From Agapanthus africanus (lineage: Eukaryota; Streptophyta; Magnoliopsida; Asparagales; Amaryllidaceae), in contig CM057347.1 in NCBI GenBank assembly GCA_030015575.1, positions 511,565,176-511,629,175 of the forward strand: 64,000 nucleotides of DNA. The letters are read 5' to 3'. The notes under the pieces are model-generated. The model was not told the DNA's origin. It did no database searches and worked only from the letters and a program-made list of their open reading frames with translations. Positions 1 through 12,192 of this stretch are shown piece by piece (the first letter of the stretch is position 1; each line of letters opens with the position of its first letter). A program made the translations under genes and the position numbers.

Positions 1-439
1 AGGTATGAAATTGTTCTAGACCATGCAATCTGAAAATAATTTTTGATGAATTATTCTGTTTAAATTGAAGGTTGAATGTAGCTAATTATAGCTCCTGCAA
101 CACCCTTCGGGGAGGAATTAGCAGGATTGGGAAGTGTAGCCCTTCACAGGGAAAACTTCTCTTCTGAAGACCAACAATGAAAACAGATTAAGTCACTTAC
201 TTAGAAAATATTTTGCCAAATAGTTACTCATGGAATGACACCAAAGTCGCGTAGGGAGTTCCAGTGGGCCAGGGATTGGCATGATGGTAGCCCATAAATC
301 GTTGACAGCCGTATGAGTAAAAATTTAGCTTAATATCCTCTAAGTATAATTCAAACGAATATGATTAAGTATTGCATGTAATAGAAGAACTTCATCTTAT
401 TTAAGGTAATTTCATTTGAACACTGAATAAGATATTTTT

Positions 440-1166
440 ATGTCAACCTCATCATCAACTATATCTACTAAGATTGCTCGTAATAAGAGCAAACATGTTA
501 AAAACTCTAATTTACTAGATTATCTCTCAGATGAGAAACAATTAAACAAGTGGACAATTCCTAATGTTCCACCAAAAGAGATTTATAATATCGGGACGTT
601 TGATCCATCGTCTAGATTTTCCATTAAAAGCATGGAAAAAGCCCTTTCTGTGGATAGCACAGAACAAACAATTCAACTCCTTTCTGAAAAGGATATTTTC
701 AGGTTTGAAAAATAATATAAGTAGCTTCATATAGGACTTATTCAAGTGGCTTTTAAGCCTCTTGCCCTTCAAGGCCTTAATGCCTCAATCTTAACATCGT
801 TAAGAGATGCGAGATGCCTAAATTGGATACTTTTCCTTATGGGAATTATGCAGACTAGTCTATACCATGGACCAGTCTACTTTGATGTTTACCCCAATTT
901 AACACTGTCTTTAACAGACCCAGACATCCTTGAGCCTGTTACTCTAAACTTAAAGACATGGTTATAATTTTATGAAAGGGTCTGAGACTATATCAATAGT
1001 CTATAGAATTCATTTTAAAGTCTTAACCATTATGGCATCCAAATTTAAGGTAAAAACAGAAAGTGGTAAAATCACTTTTATTGAAACAAATTTGCCGTCC
1101 TCTGGTATAGCCACGAACAGAGTAATAAAATGGGAAGAGATAGATTTTCTGATTTATGGATTATAA
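440..1166 (+). pseudogene. Pararetrovirus movement protein remnant
   Basis: This is a 30K-type movement protein region, which in Caulimoviridae forms the start of the large polyprotein and acts at plasmodesmata. The start at 440 (MSTSSSTIST) gives an N-terminal tail with a YNIG motif. The conserved core follows at about 746-967, with GLNASILTSLRDAR and HGPVYFD and a run of alternating hydrophobic strands (LTLSLTDPDILEPVTLNLKT). A further stretch to 1166 continues the domain. It is broken and not expected to be functional. Identity is inferred from family motifs recognised by eye. Confidence 0.75.
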
Positions 1167-1470
1167 CCTCTGCGGTTCCTCCTGTTCCTGCTATAGACAC
1201 TGATATGGATCAGATTATATAGATTGACGATGGAAACATTGAGGTCAAATTTGGCTCAAACAACATTGCTAGAATTACCGACAGTCCTTATTTGACTAGT
1301 ACTACCTTTTCCGTTAATAATGGAAGGTCTTTCTCAAGACCTAGCTTCTCTTGTAGAGAAATTAAAGGGATTAATATTTCAGAAGAAAATATATTCCATC
1401 CTATATATGTGAAGGATAATAAAACCCCTCCTATCTCATCAGAGATAAGTTATCATATCTAAAAGTTTTT

Positions 1471-2508
1471 ATGGATTTTACACCAGATAGCCCCATTAGA
1501 AAATTTCTTAATAAGAAATTTATGAAGAAAAAACATGAAGCTTTTAGAAATTGGTTTGCAAAAATCTTTTCAAATGAACAAAAGTATGTTTATAAAGATC
1601 AGTTTTATAAAGATCTTGAAGAAAACCAATGTTTGGAATATTTTGTAAATTGGTTTTTAAAATATTTCCTAACAAAACAAGGAAATAAGATAAATGTTCT
1701 AGAAGAACATTATAAACAATGGTCTACCATAAATGGTAAGACTGTTAGATATATTTATCCTCCAACAGAAGCGCTTAGGTTGTTTGGGATATCTACCTCT
1801 AATCTGGAGGCAACAACTTTTATAAAGCCTTTAGTTGACGATAAGATGGAAAACATGCTTAAAGAACTACAGAAGATTTTTAAGCAAAACAGCTTTACAA
1901 ATATTCATATTCAAGTTATTGGTCAATAATTGACCATAGTAGAAGCTGCTCTTGAAAGCCTGATTAATAAACTGCAGACACTTGCTATAGTAGAAACTCC
2001 TATAGTAAAACCAGCTGGGAGCTATGTTTCAATTAAGCCGTCTTTAGATATTTCAGGCTATAAATTATCTAAAGACAAGAATATATTTTCAGATATTATA
2101 ACTGCTTTGGAGAAAAGGTTTAGCAATGCTAGGCTTAATATTATAGAAGGAGAGTCTTTTGAAATATCAGAAGAAGATTCTGATAAAAATTGTAATGATG
2201 AATCAGAGTCTCAGGATAATATGCCTCATGTTTACAAAGCATTTAGCGAAGAAAAGATTAATGCTATTAGATACCCACAAAGGACTCTGGGTAAGCATTA
2301 TTACAAGAGACCAACTCCGCTAGATATATTATATGAAGAAAATGAAGCAGTTATAACGAATTCATTTTCAGGACGGACCATTTATGAATGGAATATTGAT
2401 GGATTAGCAGATAAACAAATTCATGATACCTTACATCGTATTATGATGTATGCAACAGTTTCAAAACAGCAAGGAAATCCTGAGTCCTTTGTAGCAGTAC
2501 TATTATGA
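1471..2508 (+). pseudogene. Pararetrovirus coat-protein region remnant (N-terminal part)
   Basis: Lysine-rich sequence (IRKFLNKKFMKKKHEAFRNW) opens this region. It is followed by a long hydrophilic linker with an acidic patch around 2155-2215 (EDSDKN, ESESQD) and then by the start of the conserved capsid core near 2390-2500 (WNIDGLADKQIHDTLHRIMM). Viral sequence ends at about 2508, before the CCHC zinc knuckle expected in a complete coat protein. The end coincides with the start of AT-rich simple repeats, so the remainder was probably lost or never integrated here. Fossil, broken. Confidence 0.7.
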
Positions 2509-3275
2509 TGTATATCTTACATTCGTTATAACTGCTAGATGTATTATATGTATGCATGTATGTAGTAGTAGTATTAATAATATTAATAATATAAAATTTA
2601 TAAAGTAATAGTAATAGTAATAGTAATAATAAAGTAATAGTAGTAGTATATGTGTGTGTGTGTATTATTACTATTACTATTAATATTAATATATATATTT
2701 ATATATATTATTACCATTACTATATTACTAGAATTTTGTGCACGTGCGTTGCACGTGTCAAATGTAATATTTTATATTTGTAAGAATGAGTATATATGTA
2801 AATTTGTAAATATTGAGGGTTTATGTGTAAATTTACATTGTAAGGCATTATTTTTTTTGTCCACTTCCTTAATGAGGTGGAGGCTTTAGGAGAATAGGAG
2901 GATGGGGTGGAGGCCTTAGGAAAAAAGGATTCTTCTCTTTTTATTTTGAATTTTGGAGAAAAGAGAGGATGTCCACCTCATCATGGGGTATTTGCATTAT
3001 AAAGAGAACATTATTATTTTAACATGGTCAAGAATATAAGGAAAGGTATTAATGGTAAAAACCTAAAATTATATAGATATATAAATATAGATATAGATTA
3101 TTATTATTTTAACATGGCCAAGAATATAAGGAAATGCATTAATGGCAAAAATCTATATATATATATATATATATACACTACTATTACTACTACTACTACT
3201 ATTACTTTATTATCACACACACACACACACACATGTATGTATGTGTGTGTGCGTGCGCGCGCGTGCGCATCATGA
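2509..3275. repeat. Microsatellite cluster (TA, TAA/TAG, ACT, CA/TG, CG tracts)
   Basis: The stretch is a patchwork of simple repeats. It has TAG/TAA/TA-rich runs at 2555-2725, an alternating TA run around 3155-3177, ACT triplets around 3177-3205, a CA run at about 3214-3232 and TG/CG alternation at 3233-3268. A 53-base segment (3011-3063) recurs at 3101-3154 with a few changes, a direct repeat with 90-base spacing. At 2726-2760 lies a CACGTG-rich palindromic motif also seen near 9608 and 10550. No coding sequence is seen. Confidence 0.85.
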
Positions 3276-4428
3276 GCAGATGGTGCAGATGTAACAACTC
3301 GCTAACATCGAGAGCCAGGAGTATGTGTATATATGTGTGGCGCTTTGATACGTTAATGAAATATGAAGTATTATATTTTAGTTGTTATTTCATGTAATAA
3401 CCCTAACTGTGCAAAACGACTTATGTAACAAAGATTTCTCCCAAAAGAGGCATAAGATACTTCAATTTGTATATATTTTAAGGTGAATAAAGCGTGCCTA
3501 TGGCCTGTGCTTGACATCTATAAATGCGCCAAAAATATTTTTCGTAGGAAGACATACATGTCTATGTATGAAGGTTTGTACCATTTACATCCAGAGTGGG
3601 TTGGGTTTTGAAACATGGATAGCCTTTTGCATTATCTGTGGCAGAGTATAAAAGACATTTATTCCATCGCGACAAGATATATTTTTCATGATTAATTGGA
3701 GAAAAAGGTCCTGATAACTGACTAATTACTATTAAGGTTGTCAATGCCAATTAGTGGCCAAACAAGATACTATGAATGAAAAGCTAGGTCAATGGGCCCC
3801 TAAAGAAGGTTAATGGATGGGATGCTTTCTTAGAAAGCTAGCCTAGATTCCTAATGCACCATTTAATAGACTGTTTTAGATAAACTAGCCCCTTCAAGTC
3901 CGAGTTTAATATTTTTATTGTTCTTTATTCTGTTTACGAACAGGATGTTGAAGAGGGCGTGTTCTTATAGCACATCATGATTATTCTGTGTTAGAAAATA
4001 CTCATTATTCTTGTGAACCGGTTCAATTATTACTGTGAAATGCCATAGAAAAATAAATTAGTTTAAACTGCCTATACCTCTTGAAATTTCTGATTACTCA
4101 GATAATAACTTAACCAAAAAGCTCAAGCACTAATCAATCTACCTTGACATGAATTATAAAGCAAATTCAGAATGATGGTTCTAAAATAACTGCTCTGTTC
4201 TAGTACTACTGCTTCAACAGTTCAACCAGTTTCTACCTTCTATCATATGTATGTTAGGATATGTGTTTATGCTCTTAATATCACCTCTTCTAGAATGAAT
4301 CACTAAAGCCTTGGTGAATCCTGGAATTATTTTAAGCTGCATTATTGTTACCCCATTTTGTAAATGATATGCTTTTCAAGTCCCTTGATCTTTTCTGGTT
4401 TTGCTAATTATCATTAATTGATGCGCAG
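3276..4428. other. Upstream flank or intron 1 of the E2F gene; no coding exon recognised
   Basis: This is AT-rich sequence with no ORF resembling the Pro/Ser-rich first exon of plant E2F proteins and no conspicuous repeat. The sequence just before 4429 is a good 3' splice site (TTGATGCGCAG), so at least its right end is intronic. The rest is either part of a long first intron or promoter/displaced sequence. Confidence 0.5.
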
Positions 4429-7400
4429 TTGAAACAAAAGTCTGGTATAGAAGATGCTGTACCAGCCGAAGTAAACGAGTGGACAAACAGCCCTGGCTAT
4501 GTTGAAGCAGTTAATAGCCCCCTTCAGACACCTATATCCGGAAAGGGAAGTAGGTACAAGCCATCAAAGTACAAATCTGGACCTGCAACTCCCATTCCTA
4601 ATGTCGGTGAGAAGTTGTTCTTAAGCCCTTACTTTAGTGTCAATGCAATGTTTTCTTGATTTTGAATGTTAGATTTTTGTATGCTTCCACTGGCAGTGTC
4701 TGTGTTACTTAAGTTTTTTACCTGTCTGCCATATGCATTTGTGACTTTTGCCATCTTCTGTATTAGTGATTTTACTCGGTTTCTATGGGCTATATCTTCT
4801 AATATTTTCCACCTTCTACCTACCCGCCTATGTAGTTCTACCCAAACCAAACGCCGCTTGGATTTTTTTTGGGTGGAGAAATCTTCTTGTCAGATGTCTG
4901 TTTTCATCTCTCTCTCTCTCTCTCTCTCCCCGCGTGCGCACGTGTGTGTTTATCTGTATATTTTCTGGGTTGTGAGCTATTTGACACTGTTATTGGTGTT
5001 TGACAAAAAGATTTCTGCCAGTATGACTACTTTCAGTATGACAACGTTTAAGCTTCAATTGCAGGCACAGAGTATTATCGTTTCAGTTCTTTTTATAAGT
5101 TCATTATCATATCAGTTGGAAAACAACTATTAGAAAATAAAAAGGTTTGATCTGTTGCTTTTTCAGGTTCTCCCAGTAATGCTCTTACACCAGCTGGTAC
5201 TTGCCGCTACGACAGCTCTCTAGGTGATCGAACTTTTTTATACATACATTTAAGAAAATCATGAACTATATAAATTATAGTAATAAATGCTTAGCTGCTG
5301 ACGGATATAACTGGTTGCATTGGTTTGTGCTGCTGATTGCTATCTATTTTCATCAGGTCTGCTGACTAAAAGGTTTATCAATTTACTTAAACATGCACAA
5401 GATGGCATCCTTGATTTAAATAATGCTGCTGAAACTTTGGAGGTGAGTCTATAAAGTAATTTCCCTCCTTAACTTACATCAGTGTTGTGGGAAACATTCT
5501 AGCCTAGGTGCCTGTAGGCACTGGAGCGAGACCTAACTAGTATTTCCTTAAACATTAATTCTTATTTTATAGCATATGCACCATCCTCTAATAATCCCAT
5601 TTATTTCCCATCTGATTGGGTCAACCATGAACTGATTCTAAATCGAAGAACAGTCGATTTTCACAAAATCTGAGACCGACTATAAACCTAAAATAAACAT
5701 TTGTCAGTGGAGTCAATTGAGAGCAAGGGACGAGGTTGCCTAAAAAAAACAAAAAAAACTGAAGGTTGGCTATTGGAAATTGCAGTCATTTGTAAAAGCA
5801 ACTTACTGTCCGAAGAGTTAAAACTGAAAATCATTCTTTGAAACTTCAATCTGCCTTTCATGCTGATGAAATGATTGCATAACAGGTGCAGAAAAGGAGG
5901 ATATATGATATTACAAATGTTCTTGAAGGAATTGGACTTATTGAGAAGACACTCAAGAACAGAATACGCTGGAAGTAATGTATCACACCCCACTACATAT
6001 TTATTGATTTATCATCCCCCCCACCCCCCCACCCCCCCACCCCCCCAAAAAAAAAGAAAAAAGAAGAAAGAACGAAAGAAAAAGAATCTGTGTGTGTGTG
6101 TTTAAAAAAAAGCCTGCAACCCATGAGAACTTATTTAAATAAATTTATGACAGGGGACTTGATGAGTCAAGACCAGGAGAAGTTGATGATGATGGTGTTC
6201 CAATGTTACAGGTAAGACAAGAAGTTATGTGAAAACCATTTTTTATTTTTATAGCTGGAACTTATCTTGGACCCCATCCAGCCCATAGAACTTTATTTAA
6301 TCATTGGCAGAATAATTACAATATGTGAGGAAGAAGAGTGCTCCTTGCTCTGAAAAAAATGAAAAATATGTGAAAATCAAATTGAACATACGACTTCTGT
6401 TTCTGTTGGTATTAAGTTCTACATATTTGTCTTGATAACTTCATTGATATTGGCACTGCTAATGTTTTACCAATGCCTTTGTCAAGAAATTTTTATGAAG
6501 TGCAATCCTGTTGCTTCATTTTTCTTTTCAGGTAGAAGTTGAAAGGCTTCAGACAGAAGAGCGTAACTTGGATGATCGAATAAGGTTTCATGAATTACCC
6601 ATATCTCTTCCTATAAGTATTTTTACTGCTATTCTGAAACTTTAAATTCTGGCAGTGATATGCGAGAAAGGCTGAGGGGACTTAGTGAAGATGAAAACCT
6701 TCAGAAGTTGGTGTTTTTTCTCCAATGTGCATGAGTAAATGTTGTGTTAAATTAATTCTCATTGTCGCTCCTTTTCCAATTCTCTATTGCATTAGGTGGT
6801 TATATGTGACTGAAGAAGACATCAAATCCCTTCCCTGTTGTCAGGTGTGTTTTCTGTCTTGTAGTTATTTGACTGAAATCATTGTCCATCTTTTATATCT
6901 AGGATGCTTTCTTAACAGCCAAGTTTAATTTGCCAAATAATTATTATAATACCTTTTTCCCTTTCTTTTTTAATTGAAATATTTTTCTTGATTTGCAGAA
7001 TGATACTCTAATAGCTATTAAAGCACCCCATGGTACTACCCTTGAAGTTCCAGATCCCGATGAGGTAATGAGACCGAGATGCAACTTGTTACTGTTTAAT
7101 TTCTCACAGGTAAAATATTCTTCGTTGCATTAAACAGTCTGTTGATTATCCTCAAAGGAGATATAGAATTGTTCTGAGAAGCACAATGGGTCCAATCGAT
7201 GTTTATCTTGTCAGGTAATGCTCTAGCTCATCCCATTGAAGTGTACTTTGCGATTCTAATTTCTTCATCATTGTTTCCTATTCCCAGTAAATTTGAAGAA
7301 ACATTTGAGCAGATGACTGGTGTTGAGGAACCTCAGAATAACCCAACTATGTCAAATTCGAATTTTACTCATAGTCCGCTTATGAGACCAATAGAAGAGA

Positions 7401-8453
7401 GCCGAGGAAAAGAAATCGAGGTTCAAGGTATGCCGATTATGTGCGCTGACCAAAATCTTTCACATGACTCCATCGGTGGAATGATGAAGATTGTCCCATC
7501 AGATGTTGATGTAAGTTTGCATGCGTAGAGGGATGCTTTCATTTGTATTATTAGCAATTGAGTGAATGTGACCAACACTACAAGTGTTTAATATTTTGTT
7601 TTGCAGACCGATGCGGATTACTGGCTTCTATCAGATGGCGGGGTCAGCATTACTGACATGTGGAAGACAGTTGGTATCCTCTTAAACACTCTTTAGGAGC
7701 ATACACATAAACATGTATGGGATATGACATACACATAAACATGTATTGTTAAAAGCATGACATGAAGAGTTGAGGACACACAGATACTTATGTTAGACAT
7801 ACTACAGTCCACTTGCAGATATATACTGTCAGTACGTATGTAGAGTTGGGATAATAGAGAGTTAGCTCCTTCTTGAAGGATTTGAAACCAAATCTCTCCC
7901 TTTTAGTTTTGTAAATAATATACAAAATTATCTTTAAATCACTAGTTATGCAACCTTTAGATAATATATCGAACAGTAAATTTAGAAAATTGAGACAATG
8001 AACCACATTTAAGATTGTATAAATACTAAAAACTAATATTCTCTCAAATAACCAGACTCTAAACTATTTAAACTATTTGGTAGAATTTAAAGCAGCACAT
8101 GTAGACTTATTAAGATGAAAAGAATAAAAATTGGAAATAAATAGGTTAAAAAAGTGTCTACAAAGTGTTGTGACCTGTAATCTTTGGACATGACTAAAAA
8201 CATGTTGGAGGTATGATGCCCTGCTTCTAGTGTCGGCGATTCATATTTATCTGCTTCTTTAATTGCTAATTCTTTTCTCATTGCAAATCTTGTGATCCAT
8301 AACTCTCCCCAAGCTGATGTAGAGTGGGATGCAGAAGCTGGGCTAAATGCAGAGGATTTCCTTGCAAGCAGTCCTCAAACTCCGCCGTCGGGGGTTGTTG
8401 AAGCACCGTCCTTTGCTATTACTAATTCCCCCAGGAGAAAGCAAGATGGATGA
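4429..8453 (+). CDS. E2F: E2F transcription factor (E2FA/E2FB class), 5' exon missing from view
   Basis: A nuclear DNA-binding regulator of S-phase genes that acts as a heterodimer with DP and is restrained by retinoblastoma-related protein. Thirteen exons with GT-AG introns read through without a stop for 397 residues: 4429-4606, 5167-5223, 5357-5442, 5886-5974, 6154-6211, 6532-6584, 6656-6706, 6796-6844, 6999-7064, 7138-7214, 7288-7510, 7607-7673, 8314-8453 (stop TGA 8451-8453). In this partial protein the winged-helix DNA-binding domain spans about residues 73-138 and contains [13 protein letters not shown] (111-123). A leucine-rich dimerisation helix lies at about 157-190, followed by the marked box ([24 protein letters not shown]). 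The RB-binding motif [16 protein letters not shown] is at 333-348. The first visible exon opens on a 3' splice site in phase 0, so an upstream exon with the start codon is required. The gene looks intact and under constraint. E2FA versus E2FB cannot be settled here. Confidence 0.93.
4905..4955. repeat. CT microsatellite and alternating GC/TG tract in an E2F intron
   Basis: A TC dinucleotide run (about 4910-4927) is followed by alternating CGTGCGCACGTGTGTGT. It lies in the intron between the exons ending at 4606 and starting at 5167, upstream of the acceptor. Confidence 0.8.
6010..6103. repeat. Poly-C, poly-A/purine and GT tracts in an E2F intron
   Basis: Runs of C broken by single A (about 6016-6046) pass into an A/G-only tract (about 6047-6086) and a short GT run (6090-6101). 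The block is in the intron after the exon ending at 5974, about 50 bases before the next acceptor. The poly-C run is a likely site of sequencing-length error. Confidence 0.85.
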
Positions 8454-9000
8454 AGCTAAATCAAGTAACTAAGTTTAGCTATCTTTTCCTCCCCTTTTTC
8501 TTTTAAATTTATTGGAAACCTGATGCTCGTAAGATTTGACCATATAAACGCTGGTAATATAATTCTAGATGCAGCTGGTTCCTCGTCTCTGTTGATTCGA
8601 GAAGGTTCCAAGACAAGGAAGAAGGTAGTTACTCCTTTGTACATATCAGAGTTGGATGTGGTCTTTTGAGCTAGTAATGTAAAAATTTATCATTGTTTTA
8701 TATTACTCTTGATGTTTCCTGTGTATGCTGAAAGGAAAGTGAGGGAGATCAATTGGAGCCAGGCACATTGGAACAATATCTATTCATTTCCTTTCATTGT
8801 TTTTATTTTGCTGCTTATAATTATTATATTATTCCTTGGTAAGGTGATGTTTCAGAATTAATTGTTGGGATTTATGATGTTTAAGAAAATGATTTCATTC
8901 ATTTCTTTTCTCAGCTGATCGTAGTAGAAATTTCTCATTTGTAACTTTTGTTTTATTATTATTATTTTTGTTGTTGTTATTTGTTTAATGCTGTATGAAG
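8454..9000 (+). other. Probable 3' untranslated region of the E2F gene
   Basis: Sequence after the TGA includes a TCTAG-preceded segment at about 8568-8623 ending in a GTAGTT donor-like site, so the 3' UTR may itself be spliced. T-rich stretches follow to about 8970. No clear AATAAA signal was located and no ORF resembles a known protein, so the end of the transcript cannot be fixed. Confidence 0.4.
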
Positions 9001-11190
9001 TACTGACAGTTGCTAATCGAGCTTTGGAGGTCAAATGAAACGGGCGTTGAGATTTCTTTGAGAAAGAAGGTGGGTAATTAGTCTACCCAAATATCATTAT
9101 AAAAAGCTTAATGAGTACAACAGTTCACCCAACATAAAGTTCACCAATACTATAACAGAAGTACTCCATATAAGATGTTCACAAACAAAAAGATACAATA
9201 GCACGATACAAGGTTTCGTCACTGAAACCCTAAAGTCCTTGAATTGCTCCTGATCCAAGGCTCCCTCACTGACCGACTCATCCCCCTTGTCTGCATCTGT
9301 CTCTGGCGTCCCATCACCGTCTCGAATTTGATTCTCCGGCATTGTCTTTCTCATCTTCTCGTGTGTCGCATTTGTCTTGCGTTGAGGTTTCATTATCAAA
9401 CAAAGCTCAAAAGTCTTCACTTGGAGGGAAAATACCCTACAGTTTGATTATTAATAATTTAAATGGAACGGTTACATGTATGGAGAGTAATTCATTTAAT
9501 AAAATTGGAACATAGTTGCATCTTTATTCATAAATAGATAGATACTATGGGGGTACACTGTGTTGTCATATTGAATTTTTTTTGCGCCACTGTCGTCATT
9601 GAATTCAAATAAAGATTTTTTGCATGTGCTATGCACGTGAGTATACATTAGCGTCGTAGACAAATTATGAGAGCTTTTATAGTTGACAAATTATGCCGTA
9701 CCGTGCACGTGTGTATTACGATAAAAGTTTGATATGAACATCTTGCTTTTTTTTAATTAAAAGTTTCTAAAAAACAATTTCTACCATTATATATTATAGC
9801 AATTATCAAGTCATACCAAATTGATTTTGCAACTCATTAATATGTCCATCTCTTATAGAAATACACAATTTTTTTTTTTTTTGACTATAATGAATTAACA
9901 GAATAAAGATAATTTTACTTCATTCTTACTAACTAATAACTTTTGGAATTCAAATTGCAAACAAAAAAGAAGTCAATTTTTCATTCTAAAGTTTTGTACA
10001 AAACCAATCTGTATGGCCCAACAAAAATAGTTATGAGAGCAGAAAAAGCACTCAATCATCAAATTAATTCAATTTTAATCAATTAAAAAATACACTTTAC
10101 TCCACAAATCCTAACAGTATTAACTTTTCCATCCATAAGGCTTTTTAATGCCGAAAATGCTCTTTTAATAAATTTAACTCAATGACCTAATATTCTCAAT
10201 TTCATTTCCTTCATTTTTTCCCAAAGCCACTCTTTTGAATCTGTGCTCAGTTGCTTGAGGATTAGAAAGAATGCAGGCAGAGTTTTGATTTAGAGATTTT
10301 GGGAAGAAATGGGGAAAAAGACTTTAGAGAGAAAAATATTTATAAATGAAAAATGGAAAGTTTTATTTGTAGAAGAACGGTTTGAGGGGTGTTATAGGAA
10401 ATATATACCAAAATATAGACGGTGTTAAATTTCGGGGTAAAGTGCATATTTTTTGTTTTATGCTTTTCGAGCAAAACTAAGTGGGATTTCCTGCATTTTA
10501 ACCTAAATATAACCATTAATATTTTATAATTTCACATCCATTACACGTGCAATATACTAGTTGTCTTAACCTAATAGGGTTTTTCTTAATTTTCAATATA
10601 TTTTATTTGAATTAGATGTGAGTAAGCCATATGAAGCTTTAAGTTATAACACTTGAGATCATTTTTCCAAAGATTTTTAATATAAATATTTTAAGATTTG
10701 ATAAAATTTGAAATCAATAAAACACTCCAAATTTGAGAAGGTTTACCAAACATGCCTGAAGCCTCCTATGGTCAAAATCCATCACAAATCCTAAGAAATT
10801 TTATTCCATCATACATGATCCGTAACGTTACCTTTAACTATAAATGATTCGTCCTTTTCCTTTTCTTTAATTTTCAGCCCTCGTCCCCCACCTCCTCCCT
10901 CTTCTTGTCTCTCTTCACAAATCCCAAATTCTTAATCTAACTACCCTCCTCTCAATTTCTGTTTGCCCTAGTTTGGTGAAATTAGTCTTGTTTTGAATAG
11001 ATTGTTGTTTTTATAGGGAAGATATTTTTTTTTCGGGGGTTGTTATTACAAGAGAGACACATGATCATTTAAATGGCTGATAAATGTATATTGATAAACG
11101 TATATGGTCTTGGATAACGGAGTAAAATGTCCAGGAGAGGGAGGGGATAGTGAGACGTGGGTGTTTGGTAGTGGGTTTTAACCACAAGAG
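9001..11190. other. Intergenic region between E2F and LINE; possible small element at about 9605-10562
   Basis: The region is AT-rich and I recognise no gene in it. CACGTG-containing motifs near 9608-9635 and 9686-9705 and an inverted one near 10547-10562 (ACACGTGCAATATACTAG) could be the edges of a non-autonomous DNA element of about 950 bases, but the ends pair poorly. At about 10838 a TATAAA-like motif precedes a C/T-rich tract (10860-10970) that resembles a plant promoter and 5' leader. No ORF follows it before LINE sequence begins. Confidence 0.35.
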
Positions 11191-12192
11191 ATTTCGACAA
11201 CACTAGTTTTTTTTTACATAGAATAGCTAATGGAAGTCATAAGTCGAATATAATTCCTGGTGTCATGGTTGGGGATGAGTGCATAAAATAGCTAATAGAA
11301 GACATAGGTCGAATATAATTCCTGCTGTCATGATTGGCGATGAGTGGGTTTCGGATAACACTCAGTTGACAGGGGCTGTGCATTCTCAATTTAAAAATGT
11401 TATCGCACTACAAATGAGATGCGTATCATGATGTTTTGTTCCAATAGCAGTCAACTGGATTGGAGAAGTGGCAGATCAGTTAGAGTTACAAGTGCGATTG
11501 CGGAACTGGGAAAGGACAAGGCTCCGGGTCCCCATGGATTCCCAATATTCTTTTATTCTGTCTTTTAGGATCTGATCAAAGAGGATGTTTGGCGTTTGGT
11601 TCATGGCTTTTTGGAGGACGGTTTATCTATTGAAAGGATCATGTCCTTATCCTAAAACAAGGAGGAGATCCTAAGATTTAGTGACCAACAGCCTATTAGT
11701 TTAATCAACGGGTCGTTCAAGTTCATCACTAAGATTTTAGCGAGTAGATTGAGCAAATTCCTAGATGGTTTAGTGTCTGAGGAACAAACATGCTTTTTGA
11801 AAGGACGCAGCATTCTTGATTCTGTGGCATTCACTAATGAGATGGTCTTTAGATGCCATCGTGACCAAGTGAAAGGATTTGTGCTCAAACTGGACTTTGA
11901 AAAGGCGTACGTTTCGGTAAGTTGGGATTGTGCTCTTGAAATCTTGGAGCGAAGAGGTTTTGGTGACAAATGGAGAGGGTGGATGGAACATTGTGTTAAA
12001 GGAGGAACCTCCAAGGTTATTTTGAATGGTGAATTAAGAAGAGAGATTAAATGCAAACGAGGGTTAAGACAGGAGGGTTCACTATCTCCACTTCTTTTTA
12101 CCCTCGTGGCAGAGGAGTTAAATGGCATGATTAAGAAGCGCACGGAGACGGATCGAACCACTAGGGTGTAGATGGATCGATCAAGCCGCAAC
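11191..12192 (+). pseudogene. LINE (L1-type) ORF2 fragment, front part of the reverse transcriptase
   Basis: A non-LTR retrotransposon reverse transcriptase read on the plus strand. Recognisable blocks are FFHRIANG at about 11212, the finger motif KAPGPHGFP near 11517, PISLINGSFKFITKILASRLS near 11691, LKLDFEKAYVSVSW (palm motif A) at about 11885, and GLRQEGSLSPLLFTL at about 12062. The YADD block is missing here because an LTR element entered at 12193; it resumes at 60742. The copy is dead: stops interrupt it (for example the TAG at 12169-12171), and a 65-base tandem duplication (11223-11287 and 11288 onward) shifts the frame. No ORF1 or 5' end was recognised. Confidence 0.85.

Larger units (their letters stand above)
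1..2508 (+). mobile_element. Endogenous pararetrovirus fossil (Caulimoviridae, florendovirus/petuvirus type), truncated
   Basis: The segment keeps the left part of a pararetrovirus polyprotein: leader-like AT-rich sequence (1-439), a movement-protein region (440-1166) and the beginning of a coat-protein region (1471-2508). The movement part has the family stretch GLNASILTSLRDAR followed by HGPVYFD. The coat part has the petuvirus/florendovirus-like phrase DTLHRIMMYATV close to where viral similarity stops. Protease, reverse transcriptase and RNase H are absent. The fossil is broken, with several breaks in the reading frame plus loss of its 3' part, and looks old. It runs in the same direction as the E2F gene to its right, and its right edge abuts simple repeats. 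Family level is fairly sure; the genus rests on remembered motifs. Confidence 0.8.

Noticed and set aside
9097-9420. 107-aa ORF on the minus strand after the E2F gene
   Set aside because: The charged N-terminal half resembles no family I know, the C-terminal half is hydrophobic AT-derived sequence, and there is no promoter or splice context. Not enough to call a gene.
10838-11000. TATA-like motif followed by a C/T-rich leader, suggesting a host promoter
   Set aside because: No ORF follows before LINE sequence, so at most a relict promoter; not annotated as a gene.
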